Below, piece after piece: positions 24,248-37,560 of a stretch of 64,000 nt of DNA. A model generated the notes under the pieces. That model saw only the letters and a list, made by a program, of their open reading frames with translations, was not told the DNA's origin and did not search any database. Each line of letters starts with the position of its first letter. The stretch's first letter is position 1. The position numbers and the translations under genes were made by a program. Location: NCBI RefSeq assembly GCF_933775445.1, contig NC_065878.1, forward strand, positions 1,262,001 to 1,326,000, in the 5' to 3' direction. Source of the stretch: Argentina anserina. Its lineage: Eukaryota > Streptophyta > Magnoliopsida > Rosales > Rosaceae.

Positions 24248-24910
24248 TGTTAGGGAATGCGGAAGAATGAGCTGAAGAATGGAAATCGAAATAACTCACA
24301 ACCACAAGCGAAAATAAAATGAAAGAGAACACCGGGATTTAACGTGGTTCGGCAAAGTGCCTACATCCATGGGTAACAACAATAAAGAACCTCCACTATA
24401 CGAAGAAAGGTTACACTGAGAGAAACACTACTACAAAACTCACACTTGAAGGGATACACTCTCACACACTTTATTTTGCTACACACATAAAACTCTCTAC
24501 TTAGAGTTTTCTCTCTATCTCTCACTCTTGATCACACACAAGATGATCTCTCCCTTATTGTTCTTCTATGTTTATTGCACCACTTCTCATGCCTTTATAT
24601 AGGCAAACATCTTTGTGAAATTCATGAATTTGCATGTAACATGCATGGAAGCAAAGTCAATCTTCTTCCTTGATTCATGCTCAATGTTGGCATGCTCATC
24701 AATGCATTCTTCTTTCTTTGTCAAACAAATCAACCACCTACCACCATAAAGTTATAGATTTGTTTCTTACCTTCAACAAAGGTTGCTCCAAGTTTCAACA
24801 AAATCAACTCCATTAATTAAGGGGTCACCAAAGCAATAGGTGTGCATGATTTACTCATGTGAACATCACATAGTTTTCACACCTTCATTACGGAGGGATT
24901 GACCCTATCA
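24248..24910 (-). repeat. 5' LTR of the Tork-like copia element
   Basis: On the plus strand it begins TGTTAGGG and ends CCCTATCA. It contains the LTR TATA region (CCTATATAAAGGC on the minus strand, around 24600). Confidence 0.95.
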
Positions 24911-27000
24911 TTCGGTCTCTCAATTTGATGGAGTGGCTTCATTTGTTCAGAGAAAACTTATTAGAAGAATTAATGGTCACTCTTTTGATCCTGTAAATAT
25001 ATTCATGATGCTTGCACTTGTTTCCCAGTCAATGACTCACAGATTCCATTATCTCTTTATTTCTTGTAATTTCCTCTTGTTTAGCACATACATGCTTATG
25101 TTCATTACTTTTTTTTTTGTAGCATCTTGCCAATAGGGTTTTAGAAATCTTAATTATTCGATACGTTGTTGCTAGGTGGTGCAATTTGATTTTACCTGCG
25201 AATACTAAACTCAACAGCCCACGTATATTGTTGTCAGGCAAAATAAGTTGATCCTGCTTTTAGGGGAAACCCTTAATGTTCTCGGTTTGTGTTTTCTTTA
25301 ATCTCCAGATGTAGTGATGCTGCAGTTGATGAAACTTCGTTTTCGGATCCAGCATTTTGTGAAAGATCAGAGGTATATAGGTTCTTATAACACTACATGA
25401 TTCCAAATGCTATTCAATCCTATTATTTCTTGGTTTTGCTTTAATGCCTTTTAAGAGAAAATTGATTTGCTTTTTTACTTGTTGAATCTTCGGTTTGCAT
25501 CTGCCTTAGTATGCAGCTCAAAGATCTTAGCTGAGCAAGCTGCTTGAGAATTTGCAATACAGTAGTTACATCTAGGAATAGTAATTGGCCCTCTTTTACA
25601 GCCAACTGCGGACACGAGCATGGAGCGCCCTTCTGAAACTCATAAATGGTACAATAAACTACTAGTATTACCAATCTCATTTCTCATTTCTTGTTTCAAT
25701 ATGCCATAGTCTTTATCACACAATCTGTTTTAAGAATGAGATCCAGTAATATAAAAGGATTTTCAATGTAAACATTACAAATTCTTCATAGGTTCATTTT
25801 ACTAGAACCAGTGCAGCCTCATCACAGGAGATTTACTCTCCGAAAAAGAAGAAACAAACATTATAGTCTGCCAGTCTTTGTGTTTATACCACAGAGGATA
25901 GTAGTAGTGTCGATGTGCTTGGGTGTGATATATATGTATGTATGCTTCACTAATCATGCACTCCCCAGTATGCACATAGTCCTTGGTTGATATACCTAGC
26001 TATCCACTAAAATATTATGCTTGATGCTAGCGTTTATATTTATAGACAGGTTTGAAATAGATTTCAAGTGTAAGAATATTCATATGATATTGAAAAAAGG
26101 AAAAACCTACAAACTAATGTTCAGCAAGATGTGTTATCGGCCGCATCATGTGGAACTCAAAGTTAATACAAAAATTTTGGAGAACTACTCTCTGAAATCA
26201 AAGCATCAAAATGTGTCAAGTTCACATAGTGATGAACATATATCACTGTGTAATTGTGTATGCATATGAAACATGAATCGCGGGTAATACCAGAAACTTA
26301 CCATCAGTGTTTGTTTTTTTCTTTTATGAAAATAAGATGTCATCAGACAAGACTTTGGCTTTGTTTTGTTGTATAAATTAAATGATTGGACTTTCATTCA
26401 ACCCTGCCTCCAAGGCTCCAATTCTATTAAGCTATTAGCTTATTTCCAGCACATATTGTATCAGACATTTTTTTCTTAGTTTTTTTTTTATGCTTCTAAA
26501 TTCATCTACTAGTTTATGCAGGTTTATGTTATAAAAAAACCAACAAAAGGTCTATGCAGGTGTCATTTTCTTTCTCTTTCTGTCATCAATATCAATATGC
26601 TGCATTGAATAACGGTTAATAGTATGTCATCTTTTTCTACTGCTAGAAATTTCAGAAGTATCGCTTTCATGAAAGTTAGATGTTGTGGTACAGAAATGGC
26701 ATAGTCTTATGTAGTTTTATTCCGACAAAGGCCTTGGTAATATTAGGAATAATCCAACCTCTTAAATCCTAAATGTTAGTGCGTCTTCTTTCTGGTTTGG
26801 GACATCGTTCTTTCCACATCTTGGTTTTATACTTAGCCCTCAATGTTTCATTCTTATTGAAATTTCTGTTTTAATGCAGGGACTTTCATGGTTTGGAGTT
26901 GTTGTCAATGCATCCTTGCCTTTTACAACAATCCTTCCCTGCTCACTTTCTTCTGGGACAGTAAGTTTCGAACTAATTTGTTATACGAACTTTTTATCAT
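24911..27000 (+). pseudogene. Remnant of an unidentified multi-exon gene, split by copia and cut by the CHS unit
   Basis: Removing the copia element joins the plus-strand sequence before 18488 to that after 24915 in one open frame (around SSVSQFDGVASFVQRK). Further on, two stretches look like exons with GT-AG borders: 25309-25372 (ends AFCERSE) and 26880-26960 (GLSWFGVVVNASLPF...), the latter exactly 27 codons. I do not recognise the protein. Sequence resembling the CHS 3' flank takes over after about 26990, so the gene appears truncated. Exon phases between the first and second pieces are not resolved. Confidence 0.35.
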
Positions 27001-27239
27001 AGTAAAATAGATAAAAGGAAAATATAGAATTGCATTATTCATGAGTACATATACTGCTGCATGGGATGGTCCCTTTTGTTTTCTAAGTTTTACCTCAGAA
27101 TGCCCACATGAAGTTTATCGGAAAAATAATTTAAAGAAGGAAAGCTAGCCAGGAAAGTAGGCTGGAAGGCTGGAAGCAATACAAATACAGGAAGATATGC
27201 AGGAGCAGATCACCAAGGTGAACCCATATGCCTTCGAGT

Positions 27240-28646
<1,407 letters not shown>

Positions 28647-28744
28647 CTAGGAGGAAGGAGGGATAGATCAGTTTGTGCTGTGTTACAGTAGGAAGGCAGA
28701 GCTCGAATGTGTTGGAATATATTGTTATGTGAAATGGAGTCGTA

Positions 28745-28752
28745 TTTATATA
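28745..28752 (-). promoter_or_regulatory. TATA box of CHS copy 1
   Basis: On the minus strand TATATAAA lies about 141 bp upstream of the ATG. Confidence 0.6.
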
Positions 28753-28824
28753 TGAAGTATAGAAGGGTAGCTGGGGAATCACATGCCTGCCAATTTCCGC
28801 CTTGTAGAAACCCGCACAGGATGG

Positions 28825-28897
28825 CACGTGAATGGTTATTTTGTGTGATCAAAATCCACATGATTTGGAATCTGTTCGTTCTCCCGTCTAACCTACC
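28825..28897 (-). promoter_or_regulatory. CHS copy 1 light-type regulatory unit (G-box plus MYB element)
   Basis: CACGTG at 28825-28830 is a G-box (bZIP/bHLH site). ACCTACC at 28891-28897 is a MYB/H-box type element. This pairing is established in CHS promoters, where it gives light and MYB control. Activity here is inferred. Confidence 0.6.
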
Positions 28898-29540
28898 AAA
28901 CAAAAGGGCAGCTAGCAAAGATCAAACAGCCACCAATTCTCTTTTCGATTCAACAGAATCATACTGATGTCGATCTATAATTCGGTTTTAATCGTTTTAT
29001 CCATTCAATAACACGAGGATCATACTTTAATCTTACATTATTTCTAATTCATTTAAATTGAAAGATTGATGAATTTCAAAATTTTGACTTCCTTGTCATT
29101 AACTGTGTTGTTTCTACTGAAAGTGTAATCATTATTAGTTTCGGGTAGAATTAATGATGAATACCAAATGGTCAAAAGACATGAGCAATTTGATGATTAT
29201 TTCTATATTGTGGTGGTAGCTAGCTTAGACAGAATGACATTTTATTTTGGAGCAGGTACATAACAAATAATAGGTTGTTAATTAAGCATGGGCTGCCAAT
29301 AATTGTAGCCAGTGAAAGATGACATGCCTAGGTGAGAGGATGTTGGTTTTGATTATATGGGAATGAGGAAAAGAGAGCGGGAGGTAGCTGTTATTCATGT
29401 GCTTGACCAGTGCCCTAGTATTGCAAAACCCTACCAAATCCAAATCCTCTCATTTTAGTCCATTTTAATTTCTGAGCTACAGACCTACAGTGTACAATGT
29501 AATGTGACTACTCTGCGTAGAAAACACTGATTGATTTAGG
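28898..29540. other. Distal CHS copy 1 upstream region
   Basis: No gene is seen. Around 29330-29410 it resembles the region upstream of CHS copy 2 (around 41065-41135), supporting a shared duplicated unit. Confidence 0.55.
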
Positions 29541-29685
29541 TAACTGCAGGAGGGTATAGGCAATTAGGCATAAACATAGCCAGTCGCTTGGTTTTCTAAA
29601 TCCACATATCAGCAGAATCAGCAATCACATAATCATATTAGCATAAACACAATTAATTTCTCTCAAGGGACAGTATATGAAGTTT
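29541..29685 (-). pseudogene. Gene X exon 3 fragment, unit 1 (first part)
   Basis: The sequence matches the start of the large exon of the gene at 41890-46070 (compare 43590-43745), including the TTGGTTTTCTAAATCCA and CAGCAGAATCAGCAA blocks. It is interrupted at 29685 by a copia element and resumes at 35378. Small indels destroy the frame. Confidence 0.75.
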
Positions 29686-30180
29686 TGTTGTATATGATCT
29701 TTTACTAGGTACTTTACGATATAAGCAAAGTTAACAGATGAACTTGAAAACAGAAACACAACACACACAACAATTTATAGAGGTTCCGCAATGCCTACGC
29801 CCTCTGTGTGATCTCTCTTGAGAATCACTAGCACTATGGAGAATAACAACTTGATTACAAGTACTTATTGGAATCTCTATGCTACTCTCAGCCCCTTGCT
29901 AGATCTCTCTATCACCCTTAGTTCCCGGTTTTCTGTGTATTCTGCCTTATTCTTAGAAAACTTCATGCAACTCCTATTTATATCAATAAGGGTTGCTGAT
30001 ACAACATGATTTTGGACTCCTAAACCAAGTCTATTATACAAATCCTAATAGAATCCTAAAAGACCAACTTTCCTAGAACTTATAGAAAAACTGCAGTGAT
30101 GTCCTCTTTCTATTCTAAACTCAAATTTGCCTAATGAATCCTACAGTTCCAAATTGTATCAATGAGCCAAAAACACAACA
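29686..30180 (-). repeat. 3' LTR of the second copia element
   Basis: Plus strand TGTTGTATATGA to AAAACACAACA. Near-identical to 34879-35372 apart from small indels and substitutions. Confidence 0.92.
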
Positions 30181-30449
30181 ATCTCCACCTTAGTGAATTG
30201 ATACCAAATGATCCCTGCAACCTTCAGGATGTCTTGTATCTCTTGAAGTAACCCTAAACAAACCTCCAAGAGCCTTCACATTGGCAGTACTCTTTTTGCC
30301 TCATCGCACCTCAAGTGAGGAGGTGCTCCACCTCAATCTTAACATGTTGTAAGATTGAGCAAGTTCAAGCAACACTTGACCTTCTCCATGGCAATAGTCC
30401 TGGTCAAACAATCTGAGACATTCCCCCTTGAATGAACTTCCTCAGTTGT

Positions 30450-31132
30450 TCACTCCCCTGAGCCAACCCAACACTTGTTGTAATGACCCTGAACATCAAC
30501 ATGTTTCATCTCTGCTTGAAACACACGATTCCTTGTCAAATTGATGACACCATCCTTCACCACAACTCCTTGTTGAATCCCAAACTCACTCATTAATCCA
30601 TTAAGCCATAACGCATCTGCGAAAGCTTTTTTTAGTGTCATGCAATCTTCTTTAATAGTAGACAATGTTGTAGCTGATCCCAAAGTTGCTCTACAACTCT
30701 CTGCACCTTCACTACAAGTAAATACATTACTTATTGCAGCTTTACCTTTGTCAAATTCTTCTGCCAAATGTGAACCCTCATGACCGGCATTGCATGTCTG
30801 TTCCTGTTGTCTTTCGAACTGAAATACACGCTCCTTGGTGTCCCTCAAGTAACACAAAACCCACTCCACTGCTTGCCAGTGTCGCCTACTTGGATTCGTC
30901 ATATACTTTGACACAATGCTCAATACTTGAGCTATACCTGGTCTTGTACAGATTCTAGCACACATCAGATTGCTTACCACTTTTGCATAAGACACATCCA
31001 TCATCTCATCCAACCCTCGTGTAGATGATCTTTGCATACACAACTGAAAGTGTGCAACTGCTGGAGCAAACATGGGTTCCAACAACAACCATGTGTTTCT
31101 CACTTCTTTGTCTCTCCTTGTCTTTACTCTTA
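30450..31132 (-). pseudogene. Copia RT C-terminus and RNase H, second element
   Basis: The 217-codon frame (31103-30450) has CTRPGIAQVLSIVSKYM and the block HWQAVEWVLCYLRDTKE typical of copia RNase H. The catalytic aspartate region is degenerate. Confidence 0.75.
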
Positions 31133-31958
31133 GGCCCAGTTTGGGACAGATTTTGGGACTGCTTTTAGGGCTACTTTAGCTTTTGGGAAAAATAAATGGT
31201 GTTTAGTAAAGTTTCCAAACGCTGCTTTTGGCCAGAATAGATTGTTCCAACAGCTGAAATTCAAAAACTAGATTCATGGTGCTTTTGAAACTTAGAAAGC
31301 CGCTTTTGAAAATAAAACACTGAGATTTTGGAAAACACGGGAGAGAACAAAAAAGAGAGTGTTTAATACCTAGATAATACATAGATAATAATGGTTTAGC
31401 TTTAAGGTAGATAATAATAATTATATATTATATTAGATTTAAGGTAGATTTAAATATTAAAGATATTTCCTTCAAAAAAATGTTAAACATAAATTTAGAC
31501 CTTGATATATGTATATATATATATATATATCAATTTCCTCAAAATATAAATCGTTAATTGAGATCACGACATCCATTTGTAGTTGTTGTAACCTTTTTGG
31601 ATAGCTTTTGTATTTAGTACAATTGCAAAATATTTTACCAAAATAATGAAAAACCCATAGTCTATATAATTTAGTTAATTAATATTCATTATAATCATGG
31701 TAATAATCTTAAGAACTTTTTTTTTATCATTTGTGTAATTTTATCAACTCAAGAGCACTGTTTACTTACAATTTATCAAACACCAAAATAATTTTTCGTT
31801 CTCACAGCACTTCTGAAAGTATTTTACCAAACACCTTAATTGCTTTCTCTCACAGCAAATTCAAAAGTCATTTTACTCACAACAGACTCAAAAATCATTT
31901 TATTCACAACAGACTCAAAAGTCATTTTACTCACAGCACAGTTGTCCCAAACTGAGCC
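31133..31958. mobile_element. PIF/Harbinger (Tourist-like) MITE nested in copia
   Basis: The 826-bp element has inverted ends (GGCCCAGTTTGGGACA / TGTCCCAAACTGAGCC, one mismatch) and the TTA target duplication typical of PIF/Harbinger at 31130-31132 and 31959-31961. It has no coding capacity. It contains an (AT)n run at about 31505-31530 and three copies of a ~25-bp unit (CACAACAGACTCAAAA) near the right end (31853-31940). Confidence 0.88.
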
Positions 31959-33187
31959 TTAGTATCTCTTGTGCAACTTCTGGACCCTTCAAGTCGAATT
32001 CCCTCATTAGTAGTTTTTTTAATTTCAAAATTCTAGATGTATCCTGACATGTAATTAACACGTCACCTACATACAGTAGCAATATTAAAACCTTACTATC
32101 CTTGAACACATGATGATAAATGCATATGCCTTTTGGTGAGATCTGGTCATACTTGACCTTTTCTTTATGTAGATCTTTTGCCAATACCCAATCTATCCAT
32201 CGCATGGCTTCATTATCATGCATTCCTTCCTTTTTCCTATAAACCAATTTACATCCAAACTGATTCCTTTTTTTGGTTTTAGGAACCGACTCCTGAACCA
32301 AGTCCTTATGTATAGACTTCTTCATCTGCTCAAACATAGCTCTCATCCAATTTTCCCTTACATAATTTGTTATAGCTTCCTGATACGTGGTTGGATCTCT
32401 TGGACTGAAATTTAGAGCATACTTGTCTAACGATATGCTTCTCTGGAACTCCTGCCCAAGTAACTAATGAATTGAGTTGTAGGTTCGCAGTGCTAATAGC
32501 TCCACCTGAGCTTGTATTACTGCCTGTTATTGTCACTCTAAGACTTCTTCCTCAATAACCCCTTTTATAATGCTCCACCTGCTCAATTTGCTCCATCTGA
32601 GCTGGAGTTTCTTCCATGACCCCTTCGGTTAGAGGAACTATTGTTGCTTCTTCTACAACATTAGTCTTCTTCTTCTTCACCTCACTTGTCTTCACTTCAT
32701 TGGACGACATAGTCTCATCATAACAATTGACGTATCTACTTAGAACCTCTTTCTTGCTAACAAAAACCCTACTACCGAACTTTCTTAAGTTTGAATTGCC
32801 AGCTGGTTCTCTAGACCGTACCTCTTCTGCACATTTGAAGTCTAAGACGTTTGATGGTGACTGATTAACCATATAACGCGTGTGGTTAACTGCATCTTCT
32901 CAAAACGTGTATGGTTTTCTTGCATGCATCAACATGCCTCTTTTTCTCTCTAAGAGACATTTCTTCATCCTTCTAGCAGCCCAATTTTGTTGTGAATCAC
33001 CCTTCACCGTGATGTGCCTTGTGATTCCTTCAATCTTGCAAAATTGTAAGAGCCTTTTCATTCTATATTCATCGCCGCCGTTACTTCTCAAATACTTGAT
33101 TTCTCTGCATCTCAGATTTTCTACTACCGTTTCTCCTCCTGGAACTTGATGAGAACCTTGGATTTCTCCCTCATATAGTAGACCCAA
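31959..33187 (-). pseudogene. Copia integrase and RT remnants, second element
   Basis: 33187-32900 is integrase (YLRSNGGDEYRMKRLLQFC, where SDNGGEY is expected). 32872-32552 is the integrase C-terminal region. 32346-31959 is RT with LLLLYVGDVLI, so the first catalytic Asp of YVDD is Gly. Heavily decayed. Confidence 0.75.
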
Positions 33188-33517
33188 ATATTACTTAAAA
33201 AAATCCTTTAGAAAAGTAACCATCTTGAAGCTACCCACAAACCTTACTGGTGTCGAGCTCCCTACATTTGAGTGAATATAACTTTGCAGTTCTTTGCCTT
33301 TGTTTACTGGTGCCGATCTCCCTACATCTGAGGTCATATAATTCAGCACTTCTTTGCTCTTGTCCTCTCAATTTGCCAATTTGAATGTCACCTTCTGCTT
33401 CCCATGACTACAATCCTTGCATAAGATAAGTTTGCATAGACTGCCACCTTCTACTTTATCTTTATCGTTGAGTTCCTACAATTTTCTTTGCCTCATGTGC
33501 CCTAGGACTTGATGCCA

Positions 33518-34749
33518 TTACTCAGTCTTGTCATTTGCTTCAGCAGACGTTGCAGCTCCACCTATTATTGTAGTCCCTTGAAGCTTGTATAAGTTGTTAG
33601 GTTTAATGTCGCCCTTCATCACAACAAGTGATCCCTTGACTACTTTGAGTCTTCCTCCTTCAAAGCTATACTTATATCTAGCCTTGTCCAAAGTACCAAA
33701 AGATATAAAGTTCTTCCCTAACTTAGGAATATATCTGACCTTCTCCAGCATTCTAACAACTTTGTCATGCATTCTGATTTTCACTGATCCAATACCTAGG
33801 ATCTTACACGGTGAATCATCTCCCCTAAAAACTTCTCCTCTGCTGCTCTCCTCAAATGTGTCAAACCATCCTCGGGTTGCACACGTGTGGAATGTACAAC
33901 CGGTATCCAAAATCCAATATCTAAAAGCATTGGAGCTGTACGTTACCACAAGCAATTCACAATCATCATTTTCTTTTCTGATGACTACTTTGGTTGTGCT
34001 TGAACTTCTTGCCGTCACCTTTGCTTTCATCTTTCCTTGTTTGCAGTCTCTTTTCAAGTGGTTGGCTGAACCACATTTGAAGCAACCTTTCTTGCCTTTC
34101 TTCTTAGATTTTGGAGTACCCATGTTACCTTATCCTCCTTGCTCGTCAACTGACATTTCTCTTTGCCCTCTCTTTCTTGAGAGCTTTTGGTCTCGCTACT
34201 CATCTTAGAATAAGAATGAGTGGCCTCGATAATCTCATCAAACTTGAGAGAATCCTTATCTGAAACGAGTCTGGTGATGTGGTGCTTGTAAGAAGCTGGT
34301 AAAGAACTTAGCAGCAAAAGAGATTTCTCCTCATCTTCATATCTCACATCTGCCTTTGATAAATTGGTAATACAAATCTGAAAATTATTCAGATGGTCCT
34401 GCAATTTCATGCCTTCTTCCATCTGAAGACTATAGAGTTCATCTTTCAAGAAGAGTTTATCCGCGTCAACCTCCTTGACATCCAATGTCTTGTTGTTGTC
34501 CATATTCTCACCAATATGAACTTTGTCCGCATAAACCTTCTCAAGATAATCTCAGGTTTCTTTGCTGCTCATATTCTCACCGCCACTAGCCAATATATCA
34601 AGCAATACATCATCAACTAGTTGTAGCTCTATAAAGCTCCTTGCCCTCTCGTCCATCTTCTGCCAAACCTTGTTTGCCATATCACTGGCCTTATTCTCTG
34701 ACCCGAGAGTAGCCTTGTACAGACCTTGTTGAATTATGACACGTTTCAT
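33518..34749 (-). pseudogene. Copia gag and protease, second element
   Basis: Three overlapping frames cover it: 34749-34552, 34503-34054 and 34123-33518. Gag has LYSLQMEEGMKLQDHLNNF. The zinc knuckle reads CFKCGSANHLKRDC. The protease motif is ILDTGCTFHTC, with intact DTG. Two breaks separate the frames. Confidence 0.8.
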
Positions 34750-34878
34750 CTTCCTCTGCCAAAGAATGAAGTCGTCTTTGCCATTGAAGGGCTAAATTGA
34801 CGTAATCACATCTTTTGCTTCGACCAAGCTTTTGTTGTTCTCCATCGCAAAGATACCTTAAACCGCTCCGGTACCACG

Positions 34879-35372
34879 TGTTGTGTAGACTCCCCTGGAT
34901 CTTTTACTAGGTACTTTACGATATAAGCAAGCTAACATATGAACTTGAAAACAAAAACACAGCACACACAACAATTTATAGAGGTTCGGCAATGCCTACG
35001 TCCTCTGTGTGATCGCTCTTGAGAATCACTAGTACTATGGAGAATAACAACTTGATTACAAGCACTTATTGGAATCCCTATGCTACTCCCAGCCCCTTGC
35101 TAGATCTCTCTATCACCCTTAGCTCCCGATTTTCTGTGCTCTCTGCCTTATCCTTAAAAAAAAACCCTGCAGCTCCTATTTATATCAATAGGGGTTATTG
35201 ATACAACATGGTTTTGGACTCCTAAACCTAATAGACCAAGTCTATTATACAAATCCTAATAGAATCCTAAAAGACCAACTTTCCTAGAGCTTATAGAAAA
35301 ACTGCAGTGTTGTCCTCTTTGCCTAATGAATCATATAGTTCCAAATTGTATCAATGAGCCAAAAACACAATA
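34879..35372 (-). repeat. 5' LTR of the second copia element
   Basis: Plus strand TGTTGTGTAGAC to AAAACACAATA; the last three bases carry a C-to-T change (ACA to ATA). Confidence 0.92.
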
Positions 35373-35377
35373 AGTTT

Positions 35378-35460
35378 TAGGGATATACATAGATTTACAT
35401 CACTCAATCGATCAATCATATCTGTTCTAGCTTCATAAAATGACGGAAAAATTGTACGGT
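35378..35460 (-). pseudogene. Gene X exon 3 fragment, unit 1 (second part)
   Basis: Continues the piece that ends at 29685. GGGATATACATAGATTTACATCACTC matches 43756-43782 in gene X, and the match runs through the intron 2 acceptor region (43800-43830). Confidence 0.7.
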
Positions 35461-35752
35461 GATCAGCAAACATAACAAACAATATACATCAGAGGATTCA
35501 AAGCTTCTCATGCATCAGTCATAGCCTCATATGCCTCATAGCTGCCATTCATTGAACCACTCCCAAATGTAGGTCATAGATGAGATGATTTGTTTTCAAG
35601 TGTTGCAATGCACATATTCCATCCCAGGAGAATCCCTCATAATGCCAAAATGAAAATCACCAAACAAATAAATCTAACAAAAAAAAAACCTATGTAGAAT
35701 TGTAATTAAAGTGGAAATAATACATATTATGAAAAATAAATCCAAAAGCAGA

Positions 35753-36110
35753 TCACTCAAGTGAACTCAAGTACTGCAGTGAAGCACGACGGCCTCGGTA
35801 GTGAGCCAAGGCCAAAACTAAAATAGAACGTCCCACTCCATGCACCACCCCATTTGTCTCAGACTTCCTCCTCATCTTCCCAATATTCTTTGTGAAATCA
35901 GTCCGGGAACATCCTTGAGATGGTGAAATGTAAGCCCGGCTGGACAACGTACGTCATGAAGATGGCCTTCGATGGGTTAGTTTCCCAACCTTTTGAATTC
36001 AACTGCCACCATGTTATGTCTTGTATCAAGTGAAGGTGCAATGTATCAATCATACATACATACTAGGATTTATCTTTAGGAAATTCTAGAGAAACATACG
36101 ATCAAGAAGC
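35753..36110 (-). pseudogene. CHS pseudogene arm A
   Basis: Minus-strand remnants of CHS exon 2 in order: the start (about 36110-35985, matching the [19 protein letters not shown] region), a middle block (about 35975-35880, matching [19 protein letters not shown]) and the C-terminal coding end (about 35870-35775). The parts between them are deleted, including active-site Cys and His. Its 5' side faces arm B. Confidence 0.8.
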
Positions 36111-36139
36111 TAAAGAAATACCTAAAGAAGGTAGTGCTA

Positions 36140-36600
36140 GCTAGCTTGTATGTATGAGTACATAGCACCTTCACTTGATGCAAGACAAGACATGATGGTT
36201 GTTCAAATTCCAAAGCTTGGAAAAAAAATGTTGTGTCAAGGCTACAACGGAATGTGGTTCAACCAAATCCGAAATCACAAGATCGGTCATTTGGCAACCT
36301 CCCGTGCGTTAAGCACTCAAGCGTCTCATGAAGTGCCAATTAACAAGGGTGTTTTTCCAGAGGGGCATATATATATCATCCAAGTATAGCTGCATGTCTT
36401 GAATGTGTTTGTGTGTTGTTTATTTTGAACGAACTGAGGAAGAAGTCTGCCGTTAATGGGCATAAGACCACCGGAGAGTGCCTGGCATGGATTGGGATGT
36501 TCTAGTTGTGTTAATTTCCTAGGATATATCACCGTACGTCGAGACTGTTGTGCTTCACAGTGTGCCTGCTTGAACGTGAAGGTACTTGGGTGATCTGCTC
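36140..36600 (+). pseudogene. CHS pseudogene arm B, inverted
   Basis: Plus-strand remnants of CHS exon 2: 36150-36220 ([20 protein letters not shown]), about 36305-36365 (region around the active-site Cys, out of frame) and about 36425-36590 (C-terminus, NGHKTTGE, and the CHS 3' flank). It is opposite to all other CHS copies here and head to head with arm A. Confidence 0.8.
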
Positions 36601-37199
36601 CTGGATATATAAAAATAAAATGTATAGTTTCCACTCTAGGTTTCTGGGTATCTTTCCTTTTTTTGAATTATTTTTCTCGTGATCTTCATTTGGGCATTCT
36701 GAGGTATTAACAGCTGATGATAACAGGAAGAGAAGGGAAATGAGACCTGCATAAACTAGTCGTTACATGAGTTTATATGCATAGAAAACCAAAAAAGAAA
36801 GCCTCAAACTATAGCTATATCAATTAGCATACAAAATTTGCTGGATGTAAGGTCATAGCCTAAGAAGACGTTGGCGGTATACAAAAGCCCCATGGCACAA
36901 TGCAGTTTTCTTAAATTTTTGGATCGATCTCATCCCCAAACTGGTTTCGTGGCATATTGAAATCATAATGGTAATACAAGCTAGTTTTTTTATATATATT
37001 AATCGTACCATTTGTGAATTTCAGAAGGGTCTCCATGCATGCTTGTACTCACAGTTGGCTGTAAGAGAGCTAGGGCGACCCACTATTCCCGTGCATGTAC
37101 TGCATGTGTAAACATATATATCGATTCTGCTTTGTTTTGCAAATTTCCAACCAGCTGCTGGCCTCAGCGCTACGATCTTTGATAACGCCAGACAGGATA

Positions 37200-37285
37200 C
37201 CAAAGCTGATGAAAATCGAAGTTAATTTAAAGACGGTGGCCGGACCCTCAGCGTTGAGCTTGTAGATTGCTTCTACGTTAACCAT
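37200..37285 (-). pseudogene. CHS exon 1 remnant, unit 2
   Basis: The minus strand reads MVNVEAIYKLNAEGPATVFKL against [22 protein letters not shown] in the intact genes, then diverges. Upstream (37290-37560) it keeps similarity to the CHS leader and promoter regions. Confidence 0.8.
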
Positions 37286-37560
37286 TTTGATATATCGGAG
37301 AAGTGTCGAGAAACATCAAAATGGGGAGGCTGGCCGGGAGAGGAAAGAATAAAGAGGGATTGAGCAGTATGTGTTGTGTGGTACGGTAGGAAGGCAAAGC
37401 TGAAAAGTGTTAGAAACTTAGGATATACCGATATAGTGGTATGAAAATGGAGTACGTATATATTTATATATGGAATATAAGGGACGGGTGGGGTTTAGGG
37501 GTAGAAACCTCCAAATAATTAAAGGCAAGTGCATGGTGTTTTTTTTGTGATCAGAATCCA

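Larger units (their letters stand above)
18488..24910 (-). mobile_element. Complete Ty1/copia retrotransposon, Tnt1/Tork-like
   Basis: Two 663-bp LTRs (18488-19150 and 24248-24910) bound the element, and TTCGG is duplicated on both sides (18483-18487, 24911-24915). It runs on the minus strand: PBS at 24246-24235, gag ATG at 24207, integrase, RT and RNase H toward 19167, then a purine tract at 19166-19151. By eye the LTRs differ at about 30 positions, so the insertion is not recent. The inner region holds a ~1.03-kb tandem duplication and several frame breaks, so this copy cannot make its proteins. It lies in what looks like an exon of an unidentified gene. Confidence 0.95.
29686..35372 (-). 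mobile_element. Second Ty1/copia element, decayed
   Basis: LTRs of 495 bp (29686-30180) and 494 bp (34879-35372) are flanked by the target duplication AGTTT (29681-29685 and 35373-35377). Minus-strand order is LTR, PBS-like TGGTACCGGAGC (34876-34865), gag, protease, integrase, RT, RNase H, purine tract AAGGTGGAGAT (about 30191-30181), LTR. Every coding part is broken. A Harbinger MITE sits between RT and RNase H pieces. The element lies in the gene X fragment of CHS unit 1. Confidence 0.93.

Noticed and set aside
30181..30449. Possible small gene next to the 3' LTR of the second copia
   Set aside because: It is the element's 3' untranslated region ending in the purine tract; no frame.
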